Position numbers and translations under genes: made by a program. DNA of 64,000 nucleotides from the NCBI RefSeq assembly GCF_031127875.1, contig NZ_JARXIA010000011.1, positions 124,001-188,000 of the forward strand. The letters run 5' to 3'. Of this stretch, positions 10,134 through 18,475 are shown one piece after another (within the stretch, counting starts at the first letter, position 1; each line of letters starts with the position of its first letter). The notes below the pieces were generated by a model that searched no databases, was not told the DNA's origin, and saw nothing but the letters and a program-made list of their open reading frames with translations. The stretch is from Pelagicoccus sp. SDUM812005. GTDB taxonomy: Bacteria; Verrucomicrobiota; Verrucomicrobiia; Opitutales; Opitutaceae.

Positions 10134-10415
10134 ATGACACAAGCGCACACACCATCGCGTAGTTCATTCCCGGTCGTCGTCGCAATCATTGGATTGTTCC
10201 TGCTTTTCTGGTTCCTCACCAGCAAGGTATACGTCGACTCGACCGAGACTGAAGAAGTATCGAACTTCACAGTGCCAGACAAGACGCTTGCGGAACACCG
10301 CGGCGAGGCTGAGTCACTCCTCTCAACGACCAAGGTTACCGATGCCGCTAACGGCAAGGTTCGCCTTTCTATCGAGCGAGCTAAGGAGCTCGTGATCGCC
10401 GAAAACGCCAAGTAA
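10134..10415 (+). CDS. Small single-helix periplasmic-facing protein between actF and the ccoN-like gene
   Basis: 93 residues. A basic start (MTQAHTPSRSS) is followed by one membrane helix (about residues 12-31, PVVVAIIGLFLLFWFLTS) and a charged periplasmic tail ending KVRLSIERAKELVIAENAK. The last block resembles the short 'VR-I-RAMELV' motif I associate with small proteins of oxidase and complex III operons, but I cannot name a family with certainty. The ATG at 10134 is preferred over the upstream start at 10104, which lies inside actF. It may be a small subunit that helps dock the ccoN-like module on alternative complex III. Confidence 0.75.
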   Translation: MTQAHTPSRSSFPVVVAIIGLFLLFWFLTSKVYVDSTETEEVSNFTVPDKTLAEHRGEAESLLSTTKVTDAANGKVRLSIERAKELVIAENAK

Positions 10416-10457
10416 GAGGTTTCTCGACGCCGCGTACTCGCACTCTCGAACTAAGCT

Positions 10458-11939
10458 ATGAATTTGATCTGCAACCTCTTTTCGTCGGTCTTCCCCAGTC
10501 TGGGAGGCGACGGATCGCAGCGTGAAAGGGAACAGACGATCGACTCGTCCATGCGCTTCGCGGTGCTTGGGCTGATCAAGGGCTCAGTTTTCTGGCTGCT
10601 TGTCGCTTCCTTGCTCGGATTGATCGTTTCGATCAAGCTGCACTCTCCGTCCTACCTTTCCGAATACGGCTGGCTGAGCTATGGCAAGGCCTACCCCGCG
10701 TTCTGGAACGCATTGGTTTACGGATGGCTTTTCAACGCGGGCCTCGCTTGCGTGGCTTGGATCATCGCTCGTTTGGGCGGACGTCCGAGCGGGAACAGCG
10801 GTCTTCTCGCCATTTCCGGCGGCGCTTGGAACATCGCGGTGATCATCGGCCTGTTTGGCATCTTCAAGGGAGACCAGAATCCGTACCGCATGCTCGAATT
10901 CCCGAGCTACGCAGCTCCTTTCCTCTTCGCTGCGTTCATCGGAATCGGAATTTGGATACTGCTGGCCTTCAAGGCTCGCGCTTACCGTTCCTCCTACGCG
11001 TCCCAATGGTACGCCTTGGCGGGGGTGTTCAGCTTCGTTTGGATTTTCTCCATCGCTCAAGCCATGATCTTCTGCATGCCGGCCCAAGGCATTTTCCAGA
11101 GCGTCGTGGCTGCTTGGTTTGGAGGGAACCTGCTCGGCTTGGTCGTGGCGCCTTTCGCTTTTGCCACGATCTACTACTTGATTCCCAAGGCCCTCGGCCA
11201 GCACATCGTGGGCTACCGCCAGTCCGGCATCGCCTTCTGGAGCTGGATCTTTTTCTCCAGCGCGGCTGGCTTGGCTTCCTTGGTGAACGGTCCGTTCCCG
11301 GCATGGGTGGCCTCGGTAGGCGTGGTCGCTAGCTTCGGCCTCTTTTTGCCGCTTTCCGTATTTACGATGCAGTTCCTCTCTAGCTTGTTCGCAAGCTTTT
11401 CGAAGATCTGGGACACGCTTTCTGTGCGTTACGTCTTCTACGCGGTTTTCGCGTTCATCGTAGCCACCGCTTTGACGATCCTCGGTTCGCTGCGCGGAAT
11501 TCAGGAAGTTACGCAGTTCAGCCAGTTCAACGACGGCGTGCGTTACCTTTTCCTCGTCGGCTTCGCGGGCATGGCTTTCACTGGGATGGTCTACTACATC
11601 TTGCCGCGCTTGCTCAACAAGGAGCTTCCCAACCCTTCGCTCGCGGATCTGCAGTTTTGGGTTCAGGGCCTCGGCATATTCCTCGTAACGGTAAGCTTGG
11701 TATACGGTGGCTGGGCCCATGGAGCCCTGCTTAACGGCAGCGACGCCGATACGATAGCGATCCTGCAGAACACAAAAACTTACCTCTTCCTGACGACCAT
11801 CGGTTCGGTTCTGTTCGCGATCGGAAACTTCGCTTACGCCGTATCGTTCGTTTGGATACTCCTCTCTCCTCGCACTGAGAAAGAGCAATCCGCTGACTTG
11901 ATCGAGCCAGCTCCTGAACTCGAGTACACGCACTCATGA
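10458..11939 (+). CDS. CcoN-like protein (cbb3 oxidase subunit I homologue) lacking all heme and copper ligands
   Basis: 493 residues, about 12 membrane helices, the length of a cbb3 catalytic subunit. Landmarks of CcoN are kept: YYLIPKAL (240-247) and YYILPRLLNKE (379-389) match the two Y-x(1-2)-(I/V)P(K/R) motifs, and GYRQS and PAW occur in the expected order. All six metal-binding histidines are replaced when I align it with a remembered Pseudomonas CcoN. They become F82 (low-spin heme), G223 (CuB), A273/S274 (CuB pair) and V361/Y363 (helix-X pair), and the histidine of the YRLSIVHFW motif becomes A259. Only four histidines remain in the whole protein, none at those places. The frame is intact and overlaps the ccoO-like gene by 4 bp. 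It is probably a structural scaffold and not an oxygen reductase. Confidence 0.88.
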   Translation: MNLICNLFSSVFPSLGGDGSQREREQTIDSSMRFAVLGLIKGSVFWLLVASLLGLIVSIKLHSPSYLSEYGWLSYGKAYPAFWNALVYGWLFNAGLACVAWIIARLGGRPSGNSGLLAISGGAWNIAVIIGLFGIFKGDQNPYRMLEFPSYAAPFLFAAFIGIGIWILLAFKARAYRSSYASQWYALAGVFSFVWIFSIAQAMIFCMPAQGIFQSVVAAWFGGNLLGLVVAPFAFATIYYLIPKALGQHIVGYRQSGIAFWSWIFFSSAAGLASLVNGPFPAWVASVGVVASFGLFLPLSVFTMQFLSSLFASFSKIWDTLSVRYVFYAVFAFIVATALTILGSLRGIQEVTQFSQFNDGVRYLFLVGFAGMAFTGMVYYILPRLLNKELPNPSLADLQFWVQGLGIFLVTVSLVYGGWAHGALLNGSDADTIAILQNTKTYLFLTTIGSVLFAIGNFAYAVSFVWILLSPRTEKEQSADLIEPAPELEYTHS

Positions 11940-12562
11940 ACAGAGGACCTTTCATTTTTATCGGTGTGCTGATCATTGTCTCGCTCTCTTGGGCGGTGAC
12001 TCTCGTCAAGCCAATCCAAGAAGCGGGCAACCTGGCTCCGATCGGCAAGGGCGAATCTCGCGTTCCGACCCTGCTGGCTGGCCTAGCGCTGCAAGGCCGC
12101 GAGGTCTACCAGGAGCAGGGGTGCGTGAATTGCCATACCCAGCAGACGCTGGCCACGGTTGGATCCGACATCGCTCGCGGATGGGGCGACCGTCAATCGA
12201 TGCCGCTCGACTACGTGGACCAGAGCCCAGTTTTCACGGGCTACAACCGAGTCGGTCCGGATCTCGCGAACGTCGGCACCCGCCGCACGGATGCCGACTG
12301 GCACTACCTGCACTTCTACAATCCGCAGATCACTTCGCCTGGCAGCAACATGCCTCCTTACGCTTTCCTTTTCGAAACGCGCAAGATCATTGGCCCCGCC
12401 TCGAATCGAGCGCTCGACTTGCCGGAAGGCTACCGTCCGGAAGAGGGCTACGAAGTGGTTCCCACTCCCGAAGCGAACGCCTTGGTTGCCTACATGCTGG
12501 GACTCAGCCAAGCCTACGACATTGAAGAGGCTCCCACGCCTGAAAAGCTCGCCTACAAGTGA
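11936..12562 (+). CDS. CcoO-like membrane-anchored monoheme cytochrome c
   Basis: 208 residues. The N-terminal membrane helix (about 6-24, FIFIGVLIIVSLSWAVTLV) is followed by the CcoO pattern: a GREVYQEQGCVNCH heme motif (C63-H67), RVGPDLANVG near 105-114 and SNMPPYAFL with the axial methionine M139. Canonical CcoO of cbb3 oxidases has the same order (one heme c, GPDLxRVG, SxMPxYxWL), so the assignment is firm at family level. It overlaps both neighbours (4 bp with the ccoN-like gene, 1 bp with the next gene). With a metal-free CcoN partner, this heme would be an electron relay without a binuclear centre in the same complex. Confidence 0.92.
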   Translation: MNRGPFIFIGVLIIVSLSWAVTLVKPIQEAGNLAPIGKGESRVPTLLAGLALQGREVYQEQGCVNCHTQQTLATVGSDIARGWGDRQSMPLDYVDQSPVFTGYNRVGPDLANVGTRRTDADWHYLHFYNPQITSPGSNMPPYAFLFETRKIIGPASNRALDLPEGYRPEEGYEVVPTPEANALVAYMLGLSQAYDIEEAPTPEKLAYK

Positions 12563-13218
12563 TGCAAGACGATCAAGAACAACCACATTTGCCAGGAGTC
12601 GACGCTAGCAAGGCGAGCGACGAGAGCGTTTTGCGCGTGCACGCCCAGATTCGCCGCAAGCGTATCGAGGGATCGCCGGTCGCGTTTTTCACCGCCGCCG
12701 CTTTGATCATCGTCTTCGTTTTCGCTTGGTTCTACCAACGTCGCTATTTCGCGGAATACGATTCCAAGGGCGTACTCGCCGAAAGGCAGCACATCGCTGC
12801 CATGGAAGCCTACAAGAACCGTCCGCAGGAGCCCGAAGGTCCAGTCGTCATCGATGGCGGCAAGCTTTACGCCCAGCAGTGCGTTGCCTGTCACCAGGCA
12901 TCTGGCCAAGGCCTTGCGGGAGCGTTTCCTCCGCTGGCTGGCTCGGAATGGGTTACAGGGGCGCCGGAGATCCCGATCAAGGTTCTGCTCTCCGGTCTCG
13001 GCGGAGAAATCCAAGTCAAGGGCAGCACCTACAATGGCGCGATGCCAGCGTTCGGTGCGGTGTTCGACGATGCTGAAATCGCTGCGGTCGTAACTTACAT
13101 CCGGGGCGAGTGGGATAACGGAGCCAGCGAGGTGACAGCCGAGCAGGTTGCGGCCATCCGATCGGAGATCGGCTCCCGTGGCGCTTGGACCGCCGCTGAG
13201 TTGGCGGAACACTTCTAG
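12562..13218 (+). CDS. CcoP-like membrane-anchored monoheme cytochrome c
   Basis: 218 residues. A cytoplasmic start of about 38 residues is followed by one membrane helix (about 39-57) and a periplasmic cytochrome c domain with CVACH (C107-H111), a FPPLAGSEW segment and the axial methionine in NGAMPAFG (M161). Canonical CcoP has two hemes in tandem, whereas this protein has one, so it is a CcoP-like or generic cytochrome c oxidase cytochrome. The start ATG at 12562 shares a base with the preceding TGA. An in-frame GTG three bases earlier is also possible. It is the last gene before the terminator and so ends the alternative complex III operon. Confidence 0.88.
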   Translation: MQDDQEQPHLPGVDASKASDESVLRVHAQIRRKRIEGSPVAFFTAAALIIVFVFAWFYQRRYFAEYDSKGVLAERQHIAAMEAYKNRPQEPEGPVVIDGGKLYAQQCVACHQASGQGLAGAFPPLAGSEWVTGAPEIPIKVLLSGLGGEIQVKGSTYNGAMPAFGAVFDDAEIAAVVTYIRGEWDNGASEVTAEQVAAIRSEIGSRGAWTAAELAEHF

Positions 13219-13243
13219 GATTTTTCCCTAACGAAACTTTTTC

Positions 13244-13275
13244 AGGCCATCCCTCGGCGGGATGGCCTTTTTTTG
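13244..13275 (+). terminator. Intrinsic terminator of the alternative complex III / ccoNOP-like operon
   Basis: The perfect stem AGGCCATCCC / GGGATGGCCT (13244-13253 and 13259-13268) has a five-base loop and is followed by a run of seven T residues. It lies 26 bases after the last operon gene. Confidence 0.92.
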
Positions 13276-13442
13276 GCTTCTTACCATTTCGAGCGCAGGG
13301 GAGGGGTCGGGGAAGGCAGGCCCGATTCGTTGTTTCCGTATCTGCGGGGCATGTTTTTTTCGCTTGGGATTGTCTCGGCGAGGATCTCGCCTAGGTATTT
13401 TTGAGATTGTTCTGCGAAATGTTGCCCTGGAGTAAACGATAC

Positions 13443-15515
13443 ATGGAAGTTCGGTACCCGAGCCGAATGCGCGCAAGCGCTTGGATGGACGCGTGGCGGG
13501 GGGCGCTCCGGGTAGCAGCCTTGCTCGGTATCAGTTTTTGCGGCACTGTTTCTGTCGCGGACACGGGCGATCTGATGTCCTTGAGTCTGGATGAGCTGCT
13601 GGATGTGAGGATCACCGGAGCTTCGCTGATCGAAGAGAAGCAACGATGGGCCCCGGTCTCGACCACTGTGTTCACGGGGGAAGAGATAAAACGCATGGGG
13701 GTGGAAAGCATCGAGGCTTTGATGGATTACGTTCCCGGTTTCCAATCCTACCAGATGGGCGAGTCGGGCCATTCCCTGCCGTTTTCTTCGCGGGGGCGGA
13801 AGGTGGGTACCACCAGTCGAGAGGTGCTCGTCTTGCTGGATGGAGAGCGAGTGGATACAACGCTTTATGGCGGCGGCGCCTTTGCGGTTCCATTGATCTC
13901 GACCCGTAGCGTCGAGCGAGTCGAATACCTGAGGGGCCCCGGCTCGGCCTTGTACGGAACCGGAGCCTTTCTCGGCACGGTGAATATTGTTACTCGCAGG
14001 AACGCTCGAAGCTATGGAGCTCAAGTGGGCGCGAACGGCAGCCGCGAAGCCTACTTGTCCGCCAGCGGGGATACGGGGCCGCTTTCTTATAGCGTAAGTT
14101 TGCGGGCCTATGAGGACGATGGCGAGCGCCTGGCTGCCTACGATCCCTTTTCCGGATTTACCGAAACGACCGACCCTTTTACCGGTGAAGACCTCTCCTT
14201 GGGTCTTGAGCTCGAAGGGTGGCGGCTTACGTATCGGCGGAACCGTCGTCTGGCCGAGGACTTCTACGTGGTCGGGACTTTGAAGGATGGTTTCAACAAG
14301 TACGAAACGGTGTACGAAAGCGTCCACCTCCGTAAGTCGAAGGATTGGTCCAGGGAGCACCGGACCGAGTTTTCCCTAGGCTGGAAGGATTGGGAAGAGC
14401 AGGTCCGTTTCGTCTTTTTGCCGGAGGGGTACCTATCGGATGTGAGCGAGCCGGCGAGCGACGCTGAATTTCAGGCGAATACGCTTTTGAGGGAAAAGGA
14501 GTGGGGCGCGCGAGCGGTTCACGAATGGTGGTTCGGCAGCGAGGGGAGCTTGGTGTTCGGCGGGGAGTGGAGGTCTCCCCGGCTTAAGCAGGGTGAGGCC
14601 TACAGCAACTATGACCTCGGCGCGCTGGCGCGCGGGGATTTTCCGCTGCGCTACTATGGCGATTTGGACCAATCGACTCCCTTGTACGCGAAGAACGATC
14701 GCGAAGTCTTAGGCGCCTTCGGTCAGTTGAAGACGCATTTGGGTCATGACTGGCGTTTGACCTTAGGGCTTCGGTACGACCGGGACAGCTTGGTGTCCTC
14801 TCGCATTTCTCCGCGCTTCGGCTTGGTAAAGGATTTCGGGGAACGCGGACTGGTGCTCAAGTTCTTGTACAGCGAGGCGTTTCGCAGCCCTTCGTCGGTA
14901 GAAATGTTCACCATGAACAATCCCTTGATCATCGGGAATCCGGGATTGAAGCCGGAGGTGGTAGAGACTTGGGAAGTCGTCGCTCTCAAGGAGTTTGAGA
15001 ATCAAGCTCTGAGCGCATCCCTCTTTGAGAATCGCTTTCGTGATTCCATCGTGAACGGGTTCATCGACGGGACTCGAACGTTCGTGAATAGCGAAGAGGA
15101 GCGGAACCGCGGGCTCGAGCTCGAGTATCGGATCCAGGCGAGCGAATCCTTGCTGCTGCGTTCTTCCTACACCCGTTTCTTTTCCCAGCCGGAATCGACC
15201 TTTCGGGAGGCGAGTTCCTTGGCGTCGTGGGCAGCCAACTACGAGCTCGATCGCTGGAACGTTTCGCTCGGTAGCTCCTACCATGGCGAGCGCTCGATGC
15301 TGACCCCGGTCGAAGGCGAGCACTTGGAGCTCGATTCTTATTGGAGTACCAGGGGTAGCATTCGCTACGAGGTGAACGAGGCGGTCGACCTTTACGTTCA
15401 TGTGCTAAACGCTCTGGACGAACGGTTCCAAACGCCGCCCCAAGTCGAAACCTTGATCAGCGGTCTCGAGAACCGTGGCCGGCAATTCCGCATCGGATTC
15501 GATGCGGAATTCTAG
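13443..15515 (+). CDS. TonB-dependent outer-membrane receptor
   Basis: About 690 residues. A signal peptide is followed by a plug domain (SLDELLDVRITGAS, then VSTTVFTGEEIKRMGVESIEALMDY and the REVLVLLDGERVD / VERVEYLRGPGSALYG motifs) and a beta-barrel ending in aromatic-rich GRQFRIGFDAEF, the usual C-terminal outer-membrane signature. The start is uncertain. ATG 13443 has a GGAG eleven bases upstream, while 13467 and 13485 give shorter signal peptides (the hydrophobic core is ALRVAALLGISFCGTVSVA). The family resembles siderophore, vitamin B12 and metal receptors. No substrate clue lies nearby. It converges with proC, leaving only eight bases between the stops. Confidence 0.9.
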   Translation: MEVRYPSRMRASAWMDAWRGALRVAALLGISFCGTVSVADTGDLMSLSLDELLDVRITGASLIEEKQRWAPVSTTVFTGEEIKRMGVESIEALMDYVPGFQSYQMGESGHSLPFSSRGRKVGTTSREVLVLLDGERVDTTLYGGGAFAVPLISTRSVERVEYLRGPGSALYGTGAFLGTVNIVTRRNARSYGAQVGANGSREAYLSASGDTGPLSYSVSLRAYEDDGERLAAYDPFSGFTETTDPFTGEDLSLGLELEGWRLTYRRNRRLAEDFYVVGTLKDGFNKYETVYESVHLRKSKDWSREHRTEFSLGWKDWEEQVRFVFLPEGYLSDVSEPASDAEFQANTLLREKEWGARAVHEWWFGSEGSLVFGGEWRSPRLKQGEAYSNYDLGALARGDFPLRYYGDLDQSTPLYAKNDREVLGAFGQLKTHLGHDWRLTLGLRYDRDSLVSSRISPRFGLVKDFGERGLVLKFLYSEAFRSPSSVEMFTMNNPLIIGNPGLKPEVVETWEVVALKEFENQALSASLFENRFRDSIVNGFIDGTRTFVNSEEERNRGLELEYRIQASESLLLRSSYTRFFSQPESTFREASSLASWAANYELDRWNVSLGSSYHGERSMLTPVEGEHLELDSYWSTRGSIRYEVNEAVDLYVHVLNALDERFQTPPQVETLISGLENRGRQFRIGFDAEF

Positions 15516-15523
15516 GGAGTCTT

Positions 15524-16324
15524 CTAGCTCTGGGAGAGCTCGATGGAGCGGTCTGCCGCGTCTTGGGTGGACTGGTCGATGATGGCAGGCAGTCCTTGGC
15601 GGTCCAAGCTGGTGAGCAGGGCATGGGTGACGCCATTGGGCGAAACCACCTCGTCGATGAGGTCCTGGGGATCGCGCTTGCTGGCCATGAGCAGCTCGAG
15701 GGAGCCGATTCCGGTTTCGGCTGCTAGCTGGAGGGCAAGGTTCTTGTCGAGTCCGCGCTTGTCGGCTGCTTCGCTGATGAGCTGGGCGATGCGGAAGTAG
15801 AAGGCCGGGCCGCATCCGTTGATAACGGTGGCGACGTGTAGTTGGTCTTCCACTACCTCGTAGGAGGTGCCGAGCGAGGCGAGCACTTCGTCGACGGTCT
15901 TCTTCTGAGCTTCGCTCGGGGCTTGCTCGAAGCAGTAGGTGGATACTCCCTTGCCGATTTGGGAAGGGGTGTTCGGCATGACGCGGACCAGGTTGGCAGC
16001 GTCGGGAAAGACGGCTTTCATGGAGGCGAGGGTGCGTCCTGCTAGAACGGATACGACGAGCTTGCCAGTGGCAGCTTTCGCTTCTTCTTCCGTTATGGTC
16101 TCCAAATGCTGCGGCTTGAAGGCGAGGACGATAATGTCCGATTGCTCGATAAGCTCTCGTTTGCTGGAAGCGACTTTCGCTCCTGTTTGCTCCGCCATTT
16201 TGGCGGAACCTTTTCCTGAGGCGCTGATGCACTGGAGGGCGTCTGCTGAGCAAACTCCCTTAGCGACCAATCCGTTTGCGATGGCGCGGCCCATGTTGCC
16301 GGCACCGATGAATCCGATTTTCAT
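15524..16324 (-). CDS. proC: Pyrroline-5-carboxylate reductase
   Basis: 266 residues, the family's usual length. It catalyses the last step of proline synthesis, reducing 1-pyrroline-5-carboxylate with NAD(P)H in the cytoplasm. The N terminus is the Rossmann motif GFIGAGNMGRAIANGL. VLAFKPQ and VRVMPNTPSQIGKGVSTY follow, and the C-terminal dimerisation domain contains GCGPAFYF, AAETGIGSLELL and the family signature region VSPNGVTHALLTSL. It is encoded on the minus strand downstream of the receiver-kinase gene, with about 50 bases between them. Nothing unusual is seen. Confidence 0.97.
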   Translation of the reverse strand: MKIGFIGAGNMGRAIANGLVAKGVCSADALQCISASGKGSAKMAEQTGAKVASSKRELIEQSDIIVLAFKPQHLETITEEEAKAATGKLVVSVLAGRTLASMKAVFPDAANLVRVMPNTPSQIGKGVSTYCFEQAPSEAQKKTVDEVLASLGTSYEVVEDQLHVATVINGCGPAFYFRIAQLISEAADKRGLDKNLALQLAAETGIGSLELLMASKRDPQDLIDEVVSPNGVTHALLTSLDRQGLPAIIDQSTQDAADRSIELSQS

Positions 16325-16377
16325 AGTTCTATCCTCCTTGGGAGGTCAGGGAAGGCGCGAGTCCGTCTGGCGAGGGA

Positions 16378-17514
16378 CTAGCGTTCTTCTCGGTTGATAG
16401 GGTGGGTGAATTTCGCGGTGACGCCTTGTCCGTCGTCGTTCGGCGAGATGCTGATCTCGCCGCCAAGGGTGCGTATCGCGTGGCGGGCAACAGTAAGCCC
16501 CATGCCAACACCAACAGTGTTCTTCGTGCTGATGAAAGGTTCGAACATGTTCTCCTCGACTTCCGGATCGATGCCGCGTCCTTGGTCGATGATGCAGAAC
16601 TCGATGTCTTGCTCGTTCTGCGAGACGACCAAGTTGATCGGGCGCTCGCCCGCAAAGTCCGGGCCATAGCTTTCCCAGGCGTTGATCACGAGCTTGGAGA
16701 GGGCGTCTTCGAAGGCCTCGATGTTCGTCTTGATGAAAATTTCGCCGACTTGGTTTTGCACTTCTACGTCGTAGTCGCGGTTGCTGTCTTCTTGAGCGCG
16801 ACGCAGGCTGCCGGAGATGAGGCGCTCCAGTCCCATCTCGTGGAGAGGGAGGCGGGTGGTGAAGGCGACGGTACTGAGCTGCTTGATGATGCCGACGATG
16901 CGATTGGAGGCGGACTCCACGCGGGCGATGTTCTTGAGGACCTTGTCCGGGTCCTTGTAGTTGACCTTGGCCAGCTCGAGGTAGCCCATGACGACGCCGA
17001 GCAGGTTGTTCAGGTTGTGGGCGATGCCTTGAGTGAGGGCGCCGATGGCGGCGGAGCGGCGGGATTCGCCGAGGCGGCGGGTCAGCTCCACGTTTGCCTT
17101 GTTGATGGCGAGGTAGCTGAGCTGGGTGCGCACGCGGGCGATGGTTTCGTCGAGGTCGATCGGTTTGGTGATGTAGTCGACGGCGCCGGCTTCGAGTCCC
17201 TCCAGCTTGCCTTTCTTGGAATTATGGGCGGTGACGAAGATGACGGGGATGGCGTTGGTTCGCTTGTCCTCGCGCAGCTTGGCGCAAACGGCGAAGCCAT
17301 CCATGCCCGGCATCATGACGTCGAGCAGGATCAGGTCCGGTCGTTCCTCCTTGGCGACTTCCAAGCACGCTTCGCCGTTGGTCGCGGTCAGCACTGTGAT
17401 CCCATCCCATTCCAGTTTGCGTTGCAGCAGTTGGATATTGATCGGCTCGTCGTCGACGACGAGCACTGTGCTTTGGGTTTTAGGCAGGTCTTGGGTTGAA
17501 GGAAGTTCGCTCAT
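16378..17514 (-). CDS. Receiver-histidine kinase fusion protein
   Basis: 378 residues, soluble, with no membrane helix. An N-terminal receiver domain (about 15-130) has the acidic pocket VDDEP, phospho-acceptor D65 in LILLDVMMPG and the conserved lysine in TKPID. It is followed by a coiled linker and a kinase core: H-box GIAHNLNNLLG (H166), N-box LVINAWES, G1 DQGRGIDPE and G2 GVGMGLTVA. The order receiver-then-kinase marks a cytoplasmic phosphorelay kinase controlled by another kinase. No partner is adjacent. The H-box has Asn-Leu-Asn-Asn after the histidine, as in the metazoan-like or NtrB-related HisKA groups. It lies between folD and proC. Confidence 0.92.
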   Translation of the reverse strand: MSELPSTQDLPKTQSTVLVVDDEPINIQLLQRKLEWDGITVLTATNGEACLEVAKEERPDLILLDVMMPGMDGFAVCAKLREDKRTNAIPVIFVTAHNSKKGKLEGLEAGAVDYITKPIDLDETIARVRTQLSYLAINKANVELTRRLGESRRSAAIGALTQGIAHNLNNLLGVVMGYLELAKVNYKDPDKVLKNIARVESASNRIVGIIKQLSTVAFTTRLPLHEMGLERLISGSLRRAQEDSNRDYDVEVQNQVGEIFIKTNIEAFEDALSKLVINAWESYGPDFAGERPINLVVSQNEQDIEFCIIDQGRGIDPEVEENMFEPFISTKNTVGVGMGLTVARHAIRTLGGEISISPNDDGQGVTAKFTHPINREER

Positions 17515-17549
17515 TCAGGAAGCGTTAGTGCTGTTGCAGGAGGGATTGT

Positions 17550-18425
17550 TTAGGAACCTGACTGAAGTTGGTGAGCTTTGAAAGTGTTTTTCATCAACAT
17601 CGCCACCGTCATGGGGCCGACGCCGCCGGGGACTGGCGTAATGCGGGAGGCTTTCGGTTCGACGGCGGCGAAATCGACGTCGCCCACGAGCCTGTATCCA
17701 GACTTCTTGGAAGCATCTTCGACGCGGTTGATGCCGACGTCGATGACGACGGCGCCCTCCTTGACCATGTCTGCGGTGACGAAATTCGGGCTACCGATGG
17801 CGGCGACCACGACGTCGCCGGCGCGGACCACTTCCGGCAGGTTTTTGGTGCGGGAGTGGCAAACGGTGACGGTCGCGTTGGCATGGGCGCCCTTTTGCAT
17901 GGCGAGCAGGGCGAAGGTCTTGCCGACGATGAGGCTACGGCCGATGACGACGACGTGCTTGCCTTCGAGGGAGATGCCTTCCCGCTGGCAGATCTCGATG
18001 ATGCCCGCGGGGGTGCAGGAGGCGAAGCCGTTCGGGTCTTCCTGCACGACGCGGCCCGCGTTTTGCACGTGGAAGCCGTCGACGTCCTTGTTGGGATCGA
18101 TCCGGTTGAAGGCGGCTTGCTCGTCGAGTCCGTTGGGAAGGGGGGATTGGATGAGGATGCCGTGCACGGAGCTGTCGGCGTTGAGCTCGTCGACCTTGGC
18201 GAAGAGTTCCTCTTGCGTGATGGTCTCGGGGAGCTCGAAGAGCAGGGGCTTGATGCCGATCTTCTCTGCGGTGCGGTTCTTTTGGCGAACGTAGGAAACG
18301 GAGGCTGGGTCTTCGCCGACGCGGATAAAGGCGATGCAAGGCTTCTGCCCTTCGATTTTAGAGACCGACTCGGTTAGTTCGGATACGATATCTTGAGAGA
18401 TTTTTTTTCCGTCGATGAGTTTCAT
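17550..18425 (-). CDS. folD: Bifunctional methylenetetrahydrofolate dehydrogenase / cyclohydrolase
   Basis: 291 residues, typical of FolD. It interconverts 5,10-methylene-, methenyl- and 10-formyl-tetrahydrofolate with NADP. The start [14 protein letters not shown] at 18425 is the family's standard N terminus. A longer open frame reaching 19067 runs through the neighbouring gene and is rejected. Visible motifs are [13 protein letters not shown] with the catalytic tyrosine and lysine, the [19 protein letters not shown] block, the [13 protein letters not shown] nucleotide-binding segment and the C-terminal [18 protein letters not shown] signature. It lies 35 bases upstream of the receiver-kinase gene on the same strand. 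Confidence 0.97.
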   Translation of the reverse strand: MKLIDGKKISQDIVSELTESVSKIEGQKPCIAFIRVGEDPASVSYVRQKNRTAEKIGIKPLLFELPETITQEELFAKVDELNADSSVHGILIQSPLPNGLDEQAAFNRIDPNKDVDGFHVQNAGRVVQEDPNGFASCTPAGIIEICQREGISLEGKHVVVIGRSLIVGKTFALLAMQKGAHANATVTVCHSRTKNLPEVVRAGDVVVAAIGSPNFVTADMVKEGAVVIDVGINRVEDASKKSGYRLVGDVDFAAVEPKASRITPVPGGVGPMTVAMLMKNTFKAHQLQSGS

Positions 18426-18475
18426 GGAGAGGAGGTTTTGAAGTGGGACGATCGGGAAGCGGCGTGGAAGGCAGC

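Noticed and set aside
10458-11939. Interpretation of the ccoN-like gene as a working cbb3 oxygen reductase
   Set aside because: No histidine remains at the positions that bind heme b, heme b3 or CuB, so the catalytic site cannot form.
10458-11939. Interpretation of the ccoN-like gene as a pseudogene
   Set aside because: The frame is full length, overlaps its neighbour by 4 bp, keeps membrane-helix pattern and landmarks and shows no frameshift or stop.
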